Shown here one piece after another: positions 1 to 8,108 of a stretch of 9,466 bases of DNA; position 1 is the first letter of the stretch, and each line of letters begins with the position of its first letter. The DNA comes from AC-69 sp044867345 (GTDB lineage Bacteria; Actinomycetota; UBA4738; HRBIN12). The notes under the pieces were generated by a model. It saw only the letters and a program-made list of their open reading frames with translations. It made no database searches and had not been told where the DNA came from. The stretch spans positions 1 through 9,466 of the forward strand of contig JBIOUU010000078.1 of assembly GCA_044867345.1 (NCBI GenBank). Direction: 5' to 3'. Made by a program: the position numbers and the translations under genes.

Positions 1-64
1 CCTCTCGTACGAGCCGCACGCCCTCGTCCCGAAGCTCCTTCGGGTAGGAGAACGGGTTCGGCAT
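1..64 (-). CDS. IS3-type transposase OrfA, N-terminal fragment (cut by window edge)
   Basis: Only 21 codons are visible, reading MPNPFSYPKELRDEG and then VRLVRE. The pattern of a short polar start, Y-P-K/E-E-L/F-R and then a V-R-L-V-R helix is the usual opening of the helix-turn-helix OrfA proteins of IS3-family elements, which bind the element ends and supply the N-terminal part of the OrfAB transposase made by frameshifting. The ATG at 64-62 is preceded by a strong ribosome site, AAGGAGGTG (77-69), with six bases between GGAGG and the start. The gene continues past position 1. The family call rests on a short stretch, so another HTH protein is possible, but the likely IS end upstream supports a transposase. 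Confidence 0.65.
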   Translation of the reverse strand, partial: MPNPFSYPKELRDEGVRLVRE

Positions 65-121
65 CGAACACCTCCTTCCCTGGCTGCTGGCCAGTCTCGG
101 GGTGTCCGTGAAACCGGGTCA
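1..121 (-). mobile_element. Edge of an insertion sequence, probably IS3 family
   Basis: The minus strand carries the start of an IS3-type transposase gene, and about 57 bases upstream of its start codon a sequence beginning TGACCCGG and running on to GGACACC (121 down to 101) resembles an IS3-family terminal inverted repeat: it starts with TG, is GC-rich, and lies at the expected distance before orfA. The outer boundary is therefore placed near 121. The other end, orfB and any target-site duplication lie outside the window, so completeness and exact family cannot be judged. The element lies about 40 bases past the stop codon of the acetyltransferase gene, in a harmless spot at the end of the gene train. 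The boundary is an inference; the transposase start is the stronger evidence. Confidence 0.55.
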
Positions 122-134
122 AGCCCAAGGGTGA

Positions 135-157
135 CCGCGGCCGTACGTCCGCCGCGG
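135..157 (-). terminator. Possible terminator hairpin after the acetyltransferase gene
   Basis: CCGCGG at 135-140 and again at 152-157 can pair as a 6-bp all-GC stem around an 11-base loop, starting 4 bases past the stop codon of the acetyltransferase gene. There is no T-run after it on the minus strand, so it is not a classical intrinsic terminator. It may still end transcription or protect the 3' end of the long gene train. CCGCGG is itself a palindrome and common in GC-rich DNA, so chance is a real alternative. Confidence 0.25.
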
Positions 158-161
158 AGGT

Positions 162-1373
162 TCAGAACACGAACGGACACCACGGCGCGGGGTCCCAACC
201 GAACATGGCATCGGCTCGGGCCAGGGCGCCCGGCCGCTCCTCCTGGACCCGTCCGGCTCGATGCAGCTGCCGGAAGCTCACGCCGCCCAGGTATACGGCG
301 CCGAGCTCGTTCACGCTCATCACGAGATCGGGTTCGGCGTCCGTCGTGACACACGACGCGCCATCCGGCCCGCCTTCCACCACGTAGCGGCCCTCGTTCC
401 ACGGACAGAACAGGTCCCGGACCTCGATCGTGGCCCGACCATCGGCCGCGTACCTCCGCGCCTCGAGCGACTTCGGAACGTCCACCGGCCGCACCCAGAG
501 CGCGTCCTTGATCCTGAGCCGTAGACGGTCGGGTTCCTGGAGCACGAGGAGGAGTGGATCGTCGATCGGCCGGTTCCACGCCGTGATCCGTTCGATGAGA
601 TCGACGTCGAACAGGTAGCGCCACATGTCCGCGTGCGCCTGGGGCGAGGACGCCTGGACCTCCTCCACGGCCAGCCCGTTGCGATGGTCGCCGTACTTGC
701 CGTGTTCGACGCGATACACGGCGTACGCGTCCAGGCCGTCGGCACCCTCATGCACCGCGTAGAACCACTTCCGATCCTCGCCCCAGTGGGTCTCGGCGAA
801 CCGGTACTCGAACCACGTGGGACCGAGCTCGATCCAACCCGGCCGGTCCCGCCGGACCCGGTCGTACAGCGGCCGCATGGCCGCCAGCGCGTCATCGCGA
901 TCCAGCAGCCGGGTCCGACCCGAGGGACGGTACCCGCGGACGAAGGCCGTGCGCTCGCGCTCGACGTCCATCGAGCAGTGGAAGGAGCCGAGCCCGTAGC
1001 CGAACCGGCCGTAGATGCCGCCCTCGGACGCGTACAGGATGGCCAGCGGCTCGTCGTTCGCCCGGACGTCGTCGAGCTGCCGCCGCATGAGCGCCGAGTT
1101 GATGCCCTGCCGCCTATGGGTCGGCTTCACCGCGACGCCGGTCACCCCCGCGGCACGGACCGAACCGCCCGGCACGGTCATCGTGAACGAGGCCGCGGAC
1201 GCGCCGCCGACGATCTCGGAGCCGTCGAGGGCAGCGAGGCACCGGTCGATCTCGGCCACCATCCGTTCGCGCTCGATGTCCTCCGGCCGCGTGTGGCCAC
1301 CGAACCCCGCGTTGAGCGCGTCGATGTAGGCCTCGAACTCCTGGGGCGCGATGGTCCGGATCTCGACGTCCAC
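162..1373 (-). CDS. Eis-family GNAT N-acetyltransferase
   Basis: This 403-residue protein has the length and layout of the Eis family: an N-terminal GNAT domain (about 1-145), a second GNAT-like part (about 150-290) and an SCP2-like C-terminal domain (about 295-403). The acetyl-CoA site is visible as VAVKPTHRRQGINSAL (80-95). The segment SEGGIYGRFGYG (116-127) holds Tyr126, matching the general-acid tyrosine described for Mycobacterium tuberculosis Eis, and the chain ends in Phe, whose C-terminal carboxylate is the proposed catalytic base in that enzyme. Characterised relatives acetylate amines on aminoglycosides, lysines or other acceptors; the substrate here is unknown. The start is GTG, 12 bases after the stop of the deacetylase gene. 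Only a weak GGGGGA precedes it, together with a TAAGCT box that overlaps that stop. It is the last gene of the train. Family call firm, role inferred. Confidence 0.9.
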   Translation of the reverse strand: MDVEIRTIAPQEFEAYIDALNAGFGGHTRPEDIERERMVAEIDRCLAALDGSEIVGGASAASFTMTVPGGSVRAAGVTGVAVKPTHRRQGINSALMRRQLDDVRANDEPLAILYASEGGIYGRFGYGLGSFHCSMDVERERTAFVRGYRPSGRTRLLDRDDALAAMRPLYDRVRRDRPGWIELGPTWFEYRFAETHWGEDRKWFYAVHEGADGLDAYAVYRVEHGKYGDHRNGLAVEEVQASSPQAHADMWRYLFDVDLIERITAWNRPIDDPLLLVLQEPDRLRLRIKDALWVRPVDVPKSLEARRYAADGRATIEVRDLFCPWNEGRYVVEGGPDGASCVTTDAEPDLVMSVNELGAVYLGGVSFRQLHRAGRVQEERPGALARADAMFGWDPAPWCPFVF

Positions 1374-1382
1374 GGTCCCCCG

Positions 1383-1388
1383 AGCTTA
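1383..1388 (-). promoter_or_regulatory. Possible -10 box (TAAGCT) before the acetyltransferase start
   Basis: TAAGCT fits the actinobacterial -10 pattern TANNNT and ends nine bases before the GTG start, a distance suited to a nearly leaderless transcript. Its first three bases are the TAA stop codon of the deacetylase gene. No -35 element is evident. It could serve as an internal promoter, but a chance match is quite possible. Confidence 0.25.
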
Positions 1389-2168
1389 GTCGCCCGGGAG
1401 CCCCTCGAACACGTCGAACAGGACGGGATCCCCCGGCGCCCGCTCGGGCCACGCCATGAAGAACGCCTCGCTGCCGAGCACCTCGGGCCACAGCTCGTAG
1501 GGCACGTCCTCGAGCTCTCCCTGCGTCTTGTGTTGACGGAGGGCCTCCAGCTTGCGCTGATACACAGGCGAGCAGTCCACCATCACCGCGATGATCTCGT
1601 CAGGGACCCCCCGCGGCACGAACGGCTGGGTGGGATCGAGCGCCTCCAACCCTCGCTCGCGAAGGAGCGCGTTGAACCGGTCCAGGTTCGACTGCGGGAT
1701 CGCCACGTACAGCAGCCGGGAGAAGCCCTCGGCCGTGGAACGCTCCCTGGCTCGATGGAAGGCGACGGTGGCGGCCTCGCCGATCGTGATGTGGTCCTCG
1801 TGGCCAGTGACCCCCTCGGGGCCGAACGTCACCACGACGTCGGGACGGCCTTCCGCGAGGAGCTCGGCGATGCGTTCCACCAGCTCGTCGCGGGGAACGG
1901 CGCGGAGGCCTCCATCAGGGTAGCGAAGGAAGTGCAGCGCAGGCTTCACGCCGAGCTCGGTCCACGCGGCCCGGTCCTCGTGTTCTCGTACCTTCCCGAG
2001 GTTCCGCCGCGTTGCCAGGCTGGGGTCGAAGATCCGCCCCGCGTCCCCGCTGGTCGCCAGCAGCGCCGTGACTTCGATGCCTTCATCGGCATGCAGGGCA
2101 ACGGTTCCCCCCACGCCGTACGTGTCGTCGTCGGGGTGGGCAAAGACGGCGGCCAGGCGCCGGGTCAC
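1386..2168 (-). CDS. PIG-L/LmbE-type zinc deacetylase
   Basis: A 260-residue protein of the family that removes N-acetyl groups from sugar conjugates; relatives include MshB and Mca of mycothiol metabolism. The first metal motif is AHPDDD (residues 10-15), where His11 and Asp14 should bind zinc and Asp13 act as base. The second is GHEDH (122-126), with His126 as third ligand. The family more often reads AHPDDE, so the sixth position is a small variation. No signal peptide or membrane segment is seen, so it should be cytosolic. I start it at the GTG at 2168-2166, which overlaps the dapB stop as GTGA; the frame is open further upstream, but that part lies wholly inside dapB and the family motif begins ten residues after this GTG. 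No ribosome site is evident, consistent with coupling to dapB. The acetyltransferase follows 12 bases downstream. Substrate unknown; at 260 residues it is shorter than typical MshB and Mca. Confidence 0.88.
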   Translation of the reverse strand: MTRRLAAVFAHPDDDTYGVGGTVALHADEGIEVTALLATSGDAGRIFDPSLATRRNLGKVREHEDRAAWTELGVKPALHFLRYPDGGLRAVPRDELVERIAELLAEGRPDVVVTFGPEGVTGHEDHITIGEAATVAFHRARERSTAEGFSRLLYVAIPQSNLDRFNALLRERGLEALDPTQPFVPRGVPDEIIAVMVDCSPVYQRKLEALRQHKTQGELEDVPYELWPEVLGSEAFFMAWPERAPGDPVLFDVFEGLPGD

Positions 2169-2968
2169 TTCGCCGGCAGGTCGAGGAGCGGCTCCAGGCC
2201 CACGGTCAGGCCCGGCCTGGTCGACACCGCGCGGATGGCCATCAGCACGCCCGGCATGAACGAGCTGCGGTCGGTCGAGTCGTGACGGATGGTCAGGGTC
2301 TGGCCCTGCCCGCCCAGGATGACCTCCTGATGAGCCACCAGGCCGGGGAGACGAACCGAGTGGACGCGGACGCCGTCGACCTCGCCGCCCCGAACGCCCC
2401 CGATCGATTCCGCCGAGGGGCCGCGCCACTCGCCACCACGTTCCTCGACCAGCCGCCGCGCGGTGGACAGCGCGGTCCCCGACGGGGCATCGGCCTTGCC
2501 CTCGTGATGGAGCTCGATGATCTCCGCGGCAGGGAAGAACCGGGCCGCCTGGGCGGCGAAGCGCTGCATCAGCACCGCGCCGAGCGCGAAGTTGGGCGCG
2601 ACGATCACGTTCGGCTCGCCGCCCTCGTCCTCGATGAGCTTGCGGATCTCCTCCAGCTCGTCCTCTACCAAGCCGGTGGTGCCCACCACCAGGTTGATGC
2701 CGTGCTCGATGCACCACCGAACGTCGTCCATCACGACCTCCGGGTGGGTGAAGTCGACGGCAACCTCCACCTCCGCCTCGAGCAGGCGGTCCAGCTCGTC
2801 GGAGATGGGGACGTCCAGCTTTGGTTGGCCGATCAGCGACCCGATGGACTGGCCTACCTTCGACCGGTCGATCGCGGCGACCAGTGCGAGGTCGGGCTCG
2901 CCGGCTACGGTTCGGCAGACCATCTGGCCCATGCGCCCCGCGGCGCCGATGACGCCGACCCGGATCAC
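2165..2968 (-). CDS. dapB: 4-hydroxy-tetrahydrodipicolinate reductase
   Basis: A cytosolic NAD(P)H-dependent enzyme that reduces the product of DapA to tetrahydrodipicolinate, in the path to meso-diaminopimelate (peptidoglycan) and lysine. At 267 residues it has the usual family length. Visible motifs in order: the nucleotide-binding loop GAAGRMG (8-14), the VGTTG strand (95-99), APNF (124-127), and the active-site signature IELHHEGKADAPSGTA (151-166) with the paired histidines 154-155 and Lys158. The GTG start at 2968-2966 overlaps the stop of the peptidase gene as GTGA; AAGGAA lies about nine bases upstream within the peptidase gene. The last four bases overlap the deacetylase start. An M16 peptidase gene followed by dapB, downstream of pnp, is a familiar actinobacterial arrangement. 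No dapA is visible in the window. Confidence 0.97.
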   Translation of the reverse strand: MIRVGVIGAAGRMGQMVCRTVAGEPDLALVAAIDRSKVGQSIGSLIGQPKLDVPISDELDRLLEAEVEVAVDFTHPEVVMDDVRWCIEHGINLVVGTTGLVEDELEEIRKLIEDEGGEPNVIVAPNFALGAVLMQRFAAQAARFFPAAEIIELHHEGKADAPSGTALSTARRLVEERGGEWRGPSAESIGGVRGGEVDGVRVHSVRLPGLVAHQEVILGGQGQTLTIRHDSTDRSSFMPGVLMAIRAVSTRPGLTVGLEPLLDLPAK

Positions 2969-4230
2969 GCCAGCGGTTCCTTCCCGCCCTTGAACGGACC
3001 GAGCATCGCAAGGGCCAGCGGCTGCGACAGGACCCGCTTGGCCACCCGGCGGGTGTCGTCGAGCGCCACGGCCTCGATCCGCTGAAGGATCTGGTTCACG
3101 GTCAGGATCTCGCCGTGCGAGATCTCGGACTTGCCGAGGCGCGACATGCGGCCGCTCGGTTCCTCAAGCGACAGGACGAGCGATCCCTTCATGTGGCCCT
3201 TGGCCCGCTCGAACTCCTCCTCGGAGAGCGCGCCGTCGGCCACGTCCGCGAGCTCCTCCCGCAGGATGTCCAGCACCTCCTTGGCCCTGGCCGGCGTCGT
3301 TCCCGCGTACGCGGCGAACAGGCCGGCCTCCGCATACTGCGAGTGGTAGCTGTACACCGAGTAGGCCAGGCCCCGCTTCTCCCGGATCTCCTGGAACAGC
3401 CGCGAGGACATCCCTCCGCCGATCGCCGCGTTCACGATGCCGAACGCGAACCGTTCCGGGTCGTTGCGGGCCAGTCCGTTCGTTCCCAGGCAGATGTGGG
3501 CCTGCTCGGTCTTCCGCCGCTTCACCAGGGTCTGCCCCGAGGGCGCGGGCGGGTTACCCGCCAGACGCCGGTTCCACGAGCTCGGGCCCTCGGAGCGGAT
3601 GGGGCCGATCGGCATGCCGGAGCCGAGCAGGTCGAGGAGCGAGTCGTGCTGCACGTTCCCGGCGGCCACGACCACCAGGCTCCCCGGCACGTAGTGGCGC
3701 TTGTAGAACCGCCGAACCTGGACGCGGGTTGCGGCGGTGATGCTCTCCACAGTCCCCAGGATGGGCCGGCCGAGCGGGTGGTCGGGCCACAGCGTCTGGT
3801 TCAGCAGGTCGTGGATGAGGTCGTCCGGGGTGTCCTCGTGCATATGGATCTCTTCCAAGATCACCTGGCGCTCGGCCTCGAAGTCCGGCGTGCGGATCAC
3901 CGAGTTCTGGAGCATGTCGGACAACTGATCGACGGCCATGGGGAGGTCGCGGTCCCGCACCCGCGAGTAGAAGCACGTGTACTCCTTGGCGGTGAACGCG
4001 TTCACGTCGCCGCCCACCGCGTCGAAGGCCTCGGCGATGTCGCGAGCGGTTCGGGTCTTCGTCCCCTTGAACAGCAGGTGCTCCAGGAAATGGGACGAGC
4101 CGCTGATGGGCGGCGGCTCGTCCCGCGATCCCGCCAGCACCCAGAACCCAAGGGCCACCGACCGGACGCCGGGCATGCGTTCGGTCACGACTCGCAGGCC
4201 CGACTCGAACTCGGTCCGGCGGATGGGCAT
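2965..4230 (-). CDS. M16-family zinc metallopeptidase
   Basis: A 421-residue protein of the pitrilysin/processing-peptidase family. The inverted zinc motif HFLEH (HxxEH) lies at residues 47-51, with the third ligand expected in the VILEEIHMHED segment, Glu127, about 76 residues on. The second, inactive-like half carries GGGMSSRLFQEIREKRGLAYSV-type sequence in its middle part, typical of the family's C-terminal domain. The length fits single-chain bacterial M16 proteins such as mycobacterial PepR. No signal peptide is present, so it is probably cytosolic; the natural substrate is unknown for most bacterial members. The ATG lies ten bases after the pnp stop with no clear ribosome site, but a TAGGCT box sits seven bases before it. 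The last four bases overlap dapB. Confidence 0.93.
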   Translation of the reverse strand: MPIRRTEFESGLRVVTERMPGVRSVALGFWVLAGSRDEPPPISGSSHFLEHLLFKGTKTRTARDIAEAFDAVGGDVNAFTAKEYTCFYSRVRDRDLPMAVDQLSDMLQNSVIRTPDFEAERQVILEEIHMHEDTPDDLIHDLLNQTLWPDHPLGRPILGTVESITAATRVQVRRFYKRHYVPGSLVVVAAGNVQHDSLLDLLGSGMPIGPIRSEGPSSWNRRLAGNPPAPSGQTLVKRRKTEQAHICLGTNGLARNDPERFAFGIVNAAIGGGMSSRLFQEIREKRGLAYSVYSYHSQYAEAGLFAAYAGTTPARAKEVLDILREELADVADGALSEEEFERAKGHMKGSLVLSLEEPSGRMSRLGKSEISHGEILTVNQILQRIEAVALDDTRRVAKRVLSQPLALAMLGPFKGGKEPLA

Positions 4231-4240
4231 GGGCCAGAGC

Positions 4241-6535
<2,295 letters not shown>

Positions 6536-6550
6536 TGGCCTTCCTCCTTG

Positions 6551-6577
6551 GGATGCATCCTGCGCGGCTTCTCCGCG
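6551..6577 (-). promoter_or_regulatory. Palindrome plus small hairpin just upstream of the pnp ribosome site
   Basis: GGATGCATCC at 6551-6560 is a perfect 10-base palindrome, lying one base from the AAGGAGGAA ribosome site of pnp (6549-6541). Next to it, CGCGG (6563-6567) and CCGCG (6573-6577) can form a 5-bp stem with a 5-base loop. On the transcript the hairpin comes first, then the palindrome, then the ribosome site, so both could affect access of ribosomes or a binding protein. Function is inferred only from position. Confidence 0.3.
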
Positions 6578-6608
6578 AGGACCGACGGGTGGTATCGGGA
6601 GGCGGGGA

Positions 6609-6672
6609 GGTTCGGCCAGTTGTCAGTGGTGAGCCTCCGGGGGTCCGGGGACTCGCTACTGATAACCGACCC
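6609..6672 (-). promoter_or_regulatory. Long imperfect hairpin in the rpsO-pnp leader
   Basis: On the minus strand GGTCGGTTATCAGTAGCGAG (6672-6653) can pair with the segment 6633-6609, which reads CTCACCACTGACAACTGG then CCGAACC. The pairing gives GAG/CTC, TCAGT/ACTGA, TT/AA and GGTCGG/CCGAACC, broken by A-C mismatches, one 4-base bulge and a single-base bulge. The apical part is itself GC-rich with CCGG repeats. In E. coli the pnp leader hairpin is cut by RNase III and then used by PNPase to repress its own message; the same place in this gene order suggests a similar role, but no sequence similarity is claimed. Confidence 0.4.
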
Positions 6673-6720
6673 CCTCCTACGCCGATCTCATCTGCTCGTG
6701 CGCATCACTCCTTCGGAACG

Positions 6721-6736
6721 GGCGGCCTCGGCCGCC
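6721..6736 (-). terminator. GC hairpin directly after rpsO
   Basis: GGCGGC (6721-6726) and GCCGCC (6731-6736) form a perfect 6-bp stem with a 4-base loop, ten bases past the rpsO stop codon. No run of T follows on the minus strand. It may be a weak or partial terminator, or a 3' stabiliser for the rpsO message where rpsO and pnp transcripts are separated. Its place right after a highly expressed ribosomal protein gene supports a role at the message end. Confidence 0.4.
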
Positions 6737-6746
6737 GCCTCGTTGG

Positions 6747-7016
6747 CTATCGCCTCAGTCCCAGGCGGGCGATGAGCGTGCGGTACCGCTCGATGTCCTT
6801 GCGCCGAAGGTATTCGAGCAGCCGGCGGCGCCGCCCGACCATCTGGAGCAGGCCGCGCCGGGAGTGGTGGTCCTCCTTGTGGGTCTTCAGGTGTTCCGTG
6901 AGCTCGTTGATGCGTGTGGACAGCACCGCGATCTGGACCTCGGCCGAGCCGGTGTCGTTCTGGGCACGCCGATATTCGGCGATGATCTTCGATCGGGATT
7001 CCGTCGTCAGTGCCAT
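6747..7016 (-). CDS. rpsO: 30S ribosomal protein S15
   Basis: An 89-residue protein, the normal S15 length, that binds the central domain of 16S rRNA and helps form bridges to the large subunit. The family signature is plain: DTGSAEVQIAVLSTRI (21-36), then HLKTHKEDHHSRRGL (42-56) and RRRRLLEYL (62-70), with the conserved histidines 42, 46, 50 and 51 and a basic C-terminus. The start is ATG at 7016-7014. No Shine-Dalgarno sequence lies upstream, which is odd for such a gene; instead an extended -10-like box, TGGTAGCCT, ends 11 bases before the ATG. S15 represses its own message in several bacteria, but no known operator structure is recognised here. It lies 27 bases after the CapA-type gene and 211 bases before pnp. 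Confidence 0.98.
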   Translation of the reverse strand: MALTTESRSKIIAEYRRAQNDTGSAEVQIAVLSTRINELTEHLKTHKEDHHSRRGLLQMVGRRRRLLEYLRRKDIERYRTLIARLGLRR

Positions 7017-7027
7017 GAGCAGGGAAA

Positions 7028-7036
7028 AGGCTACCA
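7028..7036 (-). promoter_or_regulatory. Possible extended -10 promoter of rpsO (TGGTAGCCT)
   Basis: TAGCCT (7033-7028) fits TANNNT and is preceded by TG one base upstream, the extended -10 form that can work without a good -35. The start codon lies 11 bases after the box, so a transcript would have only a few leader bases. This fits the absence of a ribosome site and would give rpsO its own promoter inside the gene train. Confidence 0.4.
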
Positions 7037-7043
7037 GACCCCG

Positions 7044-8108
7044 TCAGCGGAGCACCGGGTGGCCGTCGGAGATGACGTAGGCCGGCAGCAGCCGGGCCGT
7101 GAACCGGCCCTTCGGGGTGACTCGGACCTCCGCGATGCCGGTCGTCGAGCCCTCCTCCGATAGGTGGGGCCAGACGAAGTTCCCCAGGCTGTAGAAGATC
7201 GGCCGGCCCCGGTACGTGTCGAGGGGCTGCAGGCGATGCGAGTGGCCCCCGAAGATGACGTCGGCCCCGGCGTCGATCATCCGGTGGGCCTCCTCCACCT
7301 GGTACGCGCGGGGCTGCGTGTCGAGCTCCACCCCCCAGTGGATCATCACCACGACGATGTCGGCCCGCTCGCCGGCCTTCCGGACTGCCTGAAGGGCCAG
7401 CCTGAAGTCGTGTCCGGCGGCCGTGCCCGGCCGGTCCGGGCCGGCCACCATGTACGTGGGGTCCAGTACCTCGTCGATCCCCACGACGGCCACCCTCCAG
7501 CCTCTGAGGTCGAAGGTGGCGGCCCGCAGGGCTCGCTCCTGGTCGGCCCCCGCGCCCACGGGTGCGATGCCGGCCCGGCGGATCTGCCGCAAGGAGTCGA
7601 GCAGGCCCTCCGGACCCTGGTCGTACGCGTGGTTGTTCGCCTGGTTCGCCACCTCGACGCCGAATCGCCGGGCCACCGGGAGCGAGGCGGGATCGCATCG
7701 GAACACGAACTGCTTGGACTGCGGGTCGACGATGTCGGTCGCCGGACACTCGAGGTTGATCACCGTGAGGTCGTCCCGCTGGAAAAGGCCAGACAATCCG
7801 GACCACGCCCACCCGTAGCCCTGGGTCCGAAAGGCCGGGATGTAGCTCGGGTCCAGGCTCACGTCGCCCGCTGCCATGATCAGCAGCTTGCCCCGCTTGA
7901 GCTTCTCCTCCTTCGCCGGGACAAGGGCGGAGGAACCGGTCGCGCCGCCCCCCTCAGGCGCCTTGGGCAAGGCGACGTTGGCATCGGGCTCGCTCGGCGA
8001 GCGGCCGGCCAGTGCTGCCACGGTGACCGCGGCCGCCGCCATGATGAGCAGCGCCGCCACCATGGCACCGAAGCCGACCGGACCTGGATGACGGTGGCGG
8101 CCCCTCAT
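7044..8108 (-). CDS. CapA-family metallophosphatase, membrane-anchored
   Basis: A 354-residue protein of the CapA/PgsA family, named after poly-gamma-glutamate capsule proteins and built on a calcineurin-like phosphoesterase fold. A short basic N-terminus is followed by one hydrophobic segment (about 14-34) that should anchor it with the rest outside, then a low-complexity linker (about 36-72) and the catalytic domain (about 74-350). Metal-site motifs in order: AAGDVSLD (79-86), NLECP (118-122), NQANNHAYDQG (155-165), IHWGVE (256-261), GGHSH (287-291) and LGNFV (308-312). The ATG overlaps the ribF stop as ATGA, and GGAGG lies ten bases upstream. No capB, capC or other capsule genes are nearby, so polyglutamate synthesis is not implied; the substrate is unknown. 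In mycobacteria ribF and rpsO are neighbours, so this gene is an extra at this spot. Confidence 0.92.
   Translation of the reverse strand: MRGRHRHPGPVGFGAMVAALLIMAAAAVTVAALAGRSPSEPDANVALPKAPEGGGATGSSALVPAKEEKLKRGKLLIMAAGDVSLDPSYIPAFRTQGYGWAWSGLSGLFQRDDLTVINLECPATDIVDPQSKQFVFRCDPASLPVARRFGVEVANQANNHAYDQGPEGLLDSLRQIRRAGIAPVGAGADQERALRAATFDLRGWRVAVVGIDEVLDPTYMVAGPDRPGTAAGHDFRLALQAVRKAGERADIVVVMIHWGVELDTQPRAYQVEEAHRMIDAGADVIFGGHSHRLQPLDTYRGRPIFYSLGNFVWPHLSEEGSTTGIAEVRVTPKGRFTARLLPAYVISDGHPVLR

Noticed and set aside
633..2285. Long plus-strand open frame of 550 codons opposite the acetyltransferase and deacetylase genes
   Set aside because: It is a shadow of the GC-rich minus-strand genes. Its translation is rich in R, P, G and H with no domain, and it crosses two genes with clear motifs on the other strand.
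2169..3011. Upstream extension of the deacetylase frame, giving a 541-residue protein
   Set aside because: The extra part lies wholly within dapB in another frame and is Arg/Gly-rich without any motif; the GTG overlapping the dapB stop is the natural start.
6688..6714. Five-codon open frame (MRTSR) after GAAGGAG in the rpsO-pnp gap, as a possible leader peptide
   Set aside because: The spacing of two bases between GGAG and ATG is too short, there is no run of a regulatory amino acid, and such tiny frames arise by chance.
6688..7812. Minus-strand open frame of 374 codons covering rpsO and most of the CapA-type gene
   Set aside because: It overlaps two well-supported genes in another frame, and its composition (R, G, P, H) is typical of a GC-rich shadow.
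7044..8108. CapA-type gene as evidence of a poly-gamma-glutamate capsule operon
   Set aside because: No capB, capC or ligase gene lies near it; CapA-like phosphatases are widespread in bacteria without such capsules.
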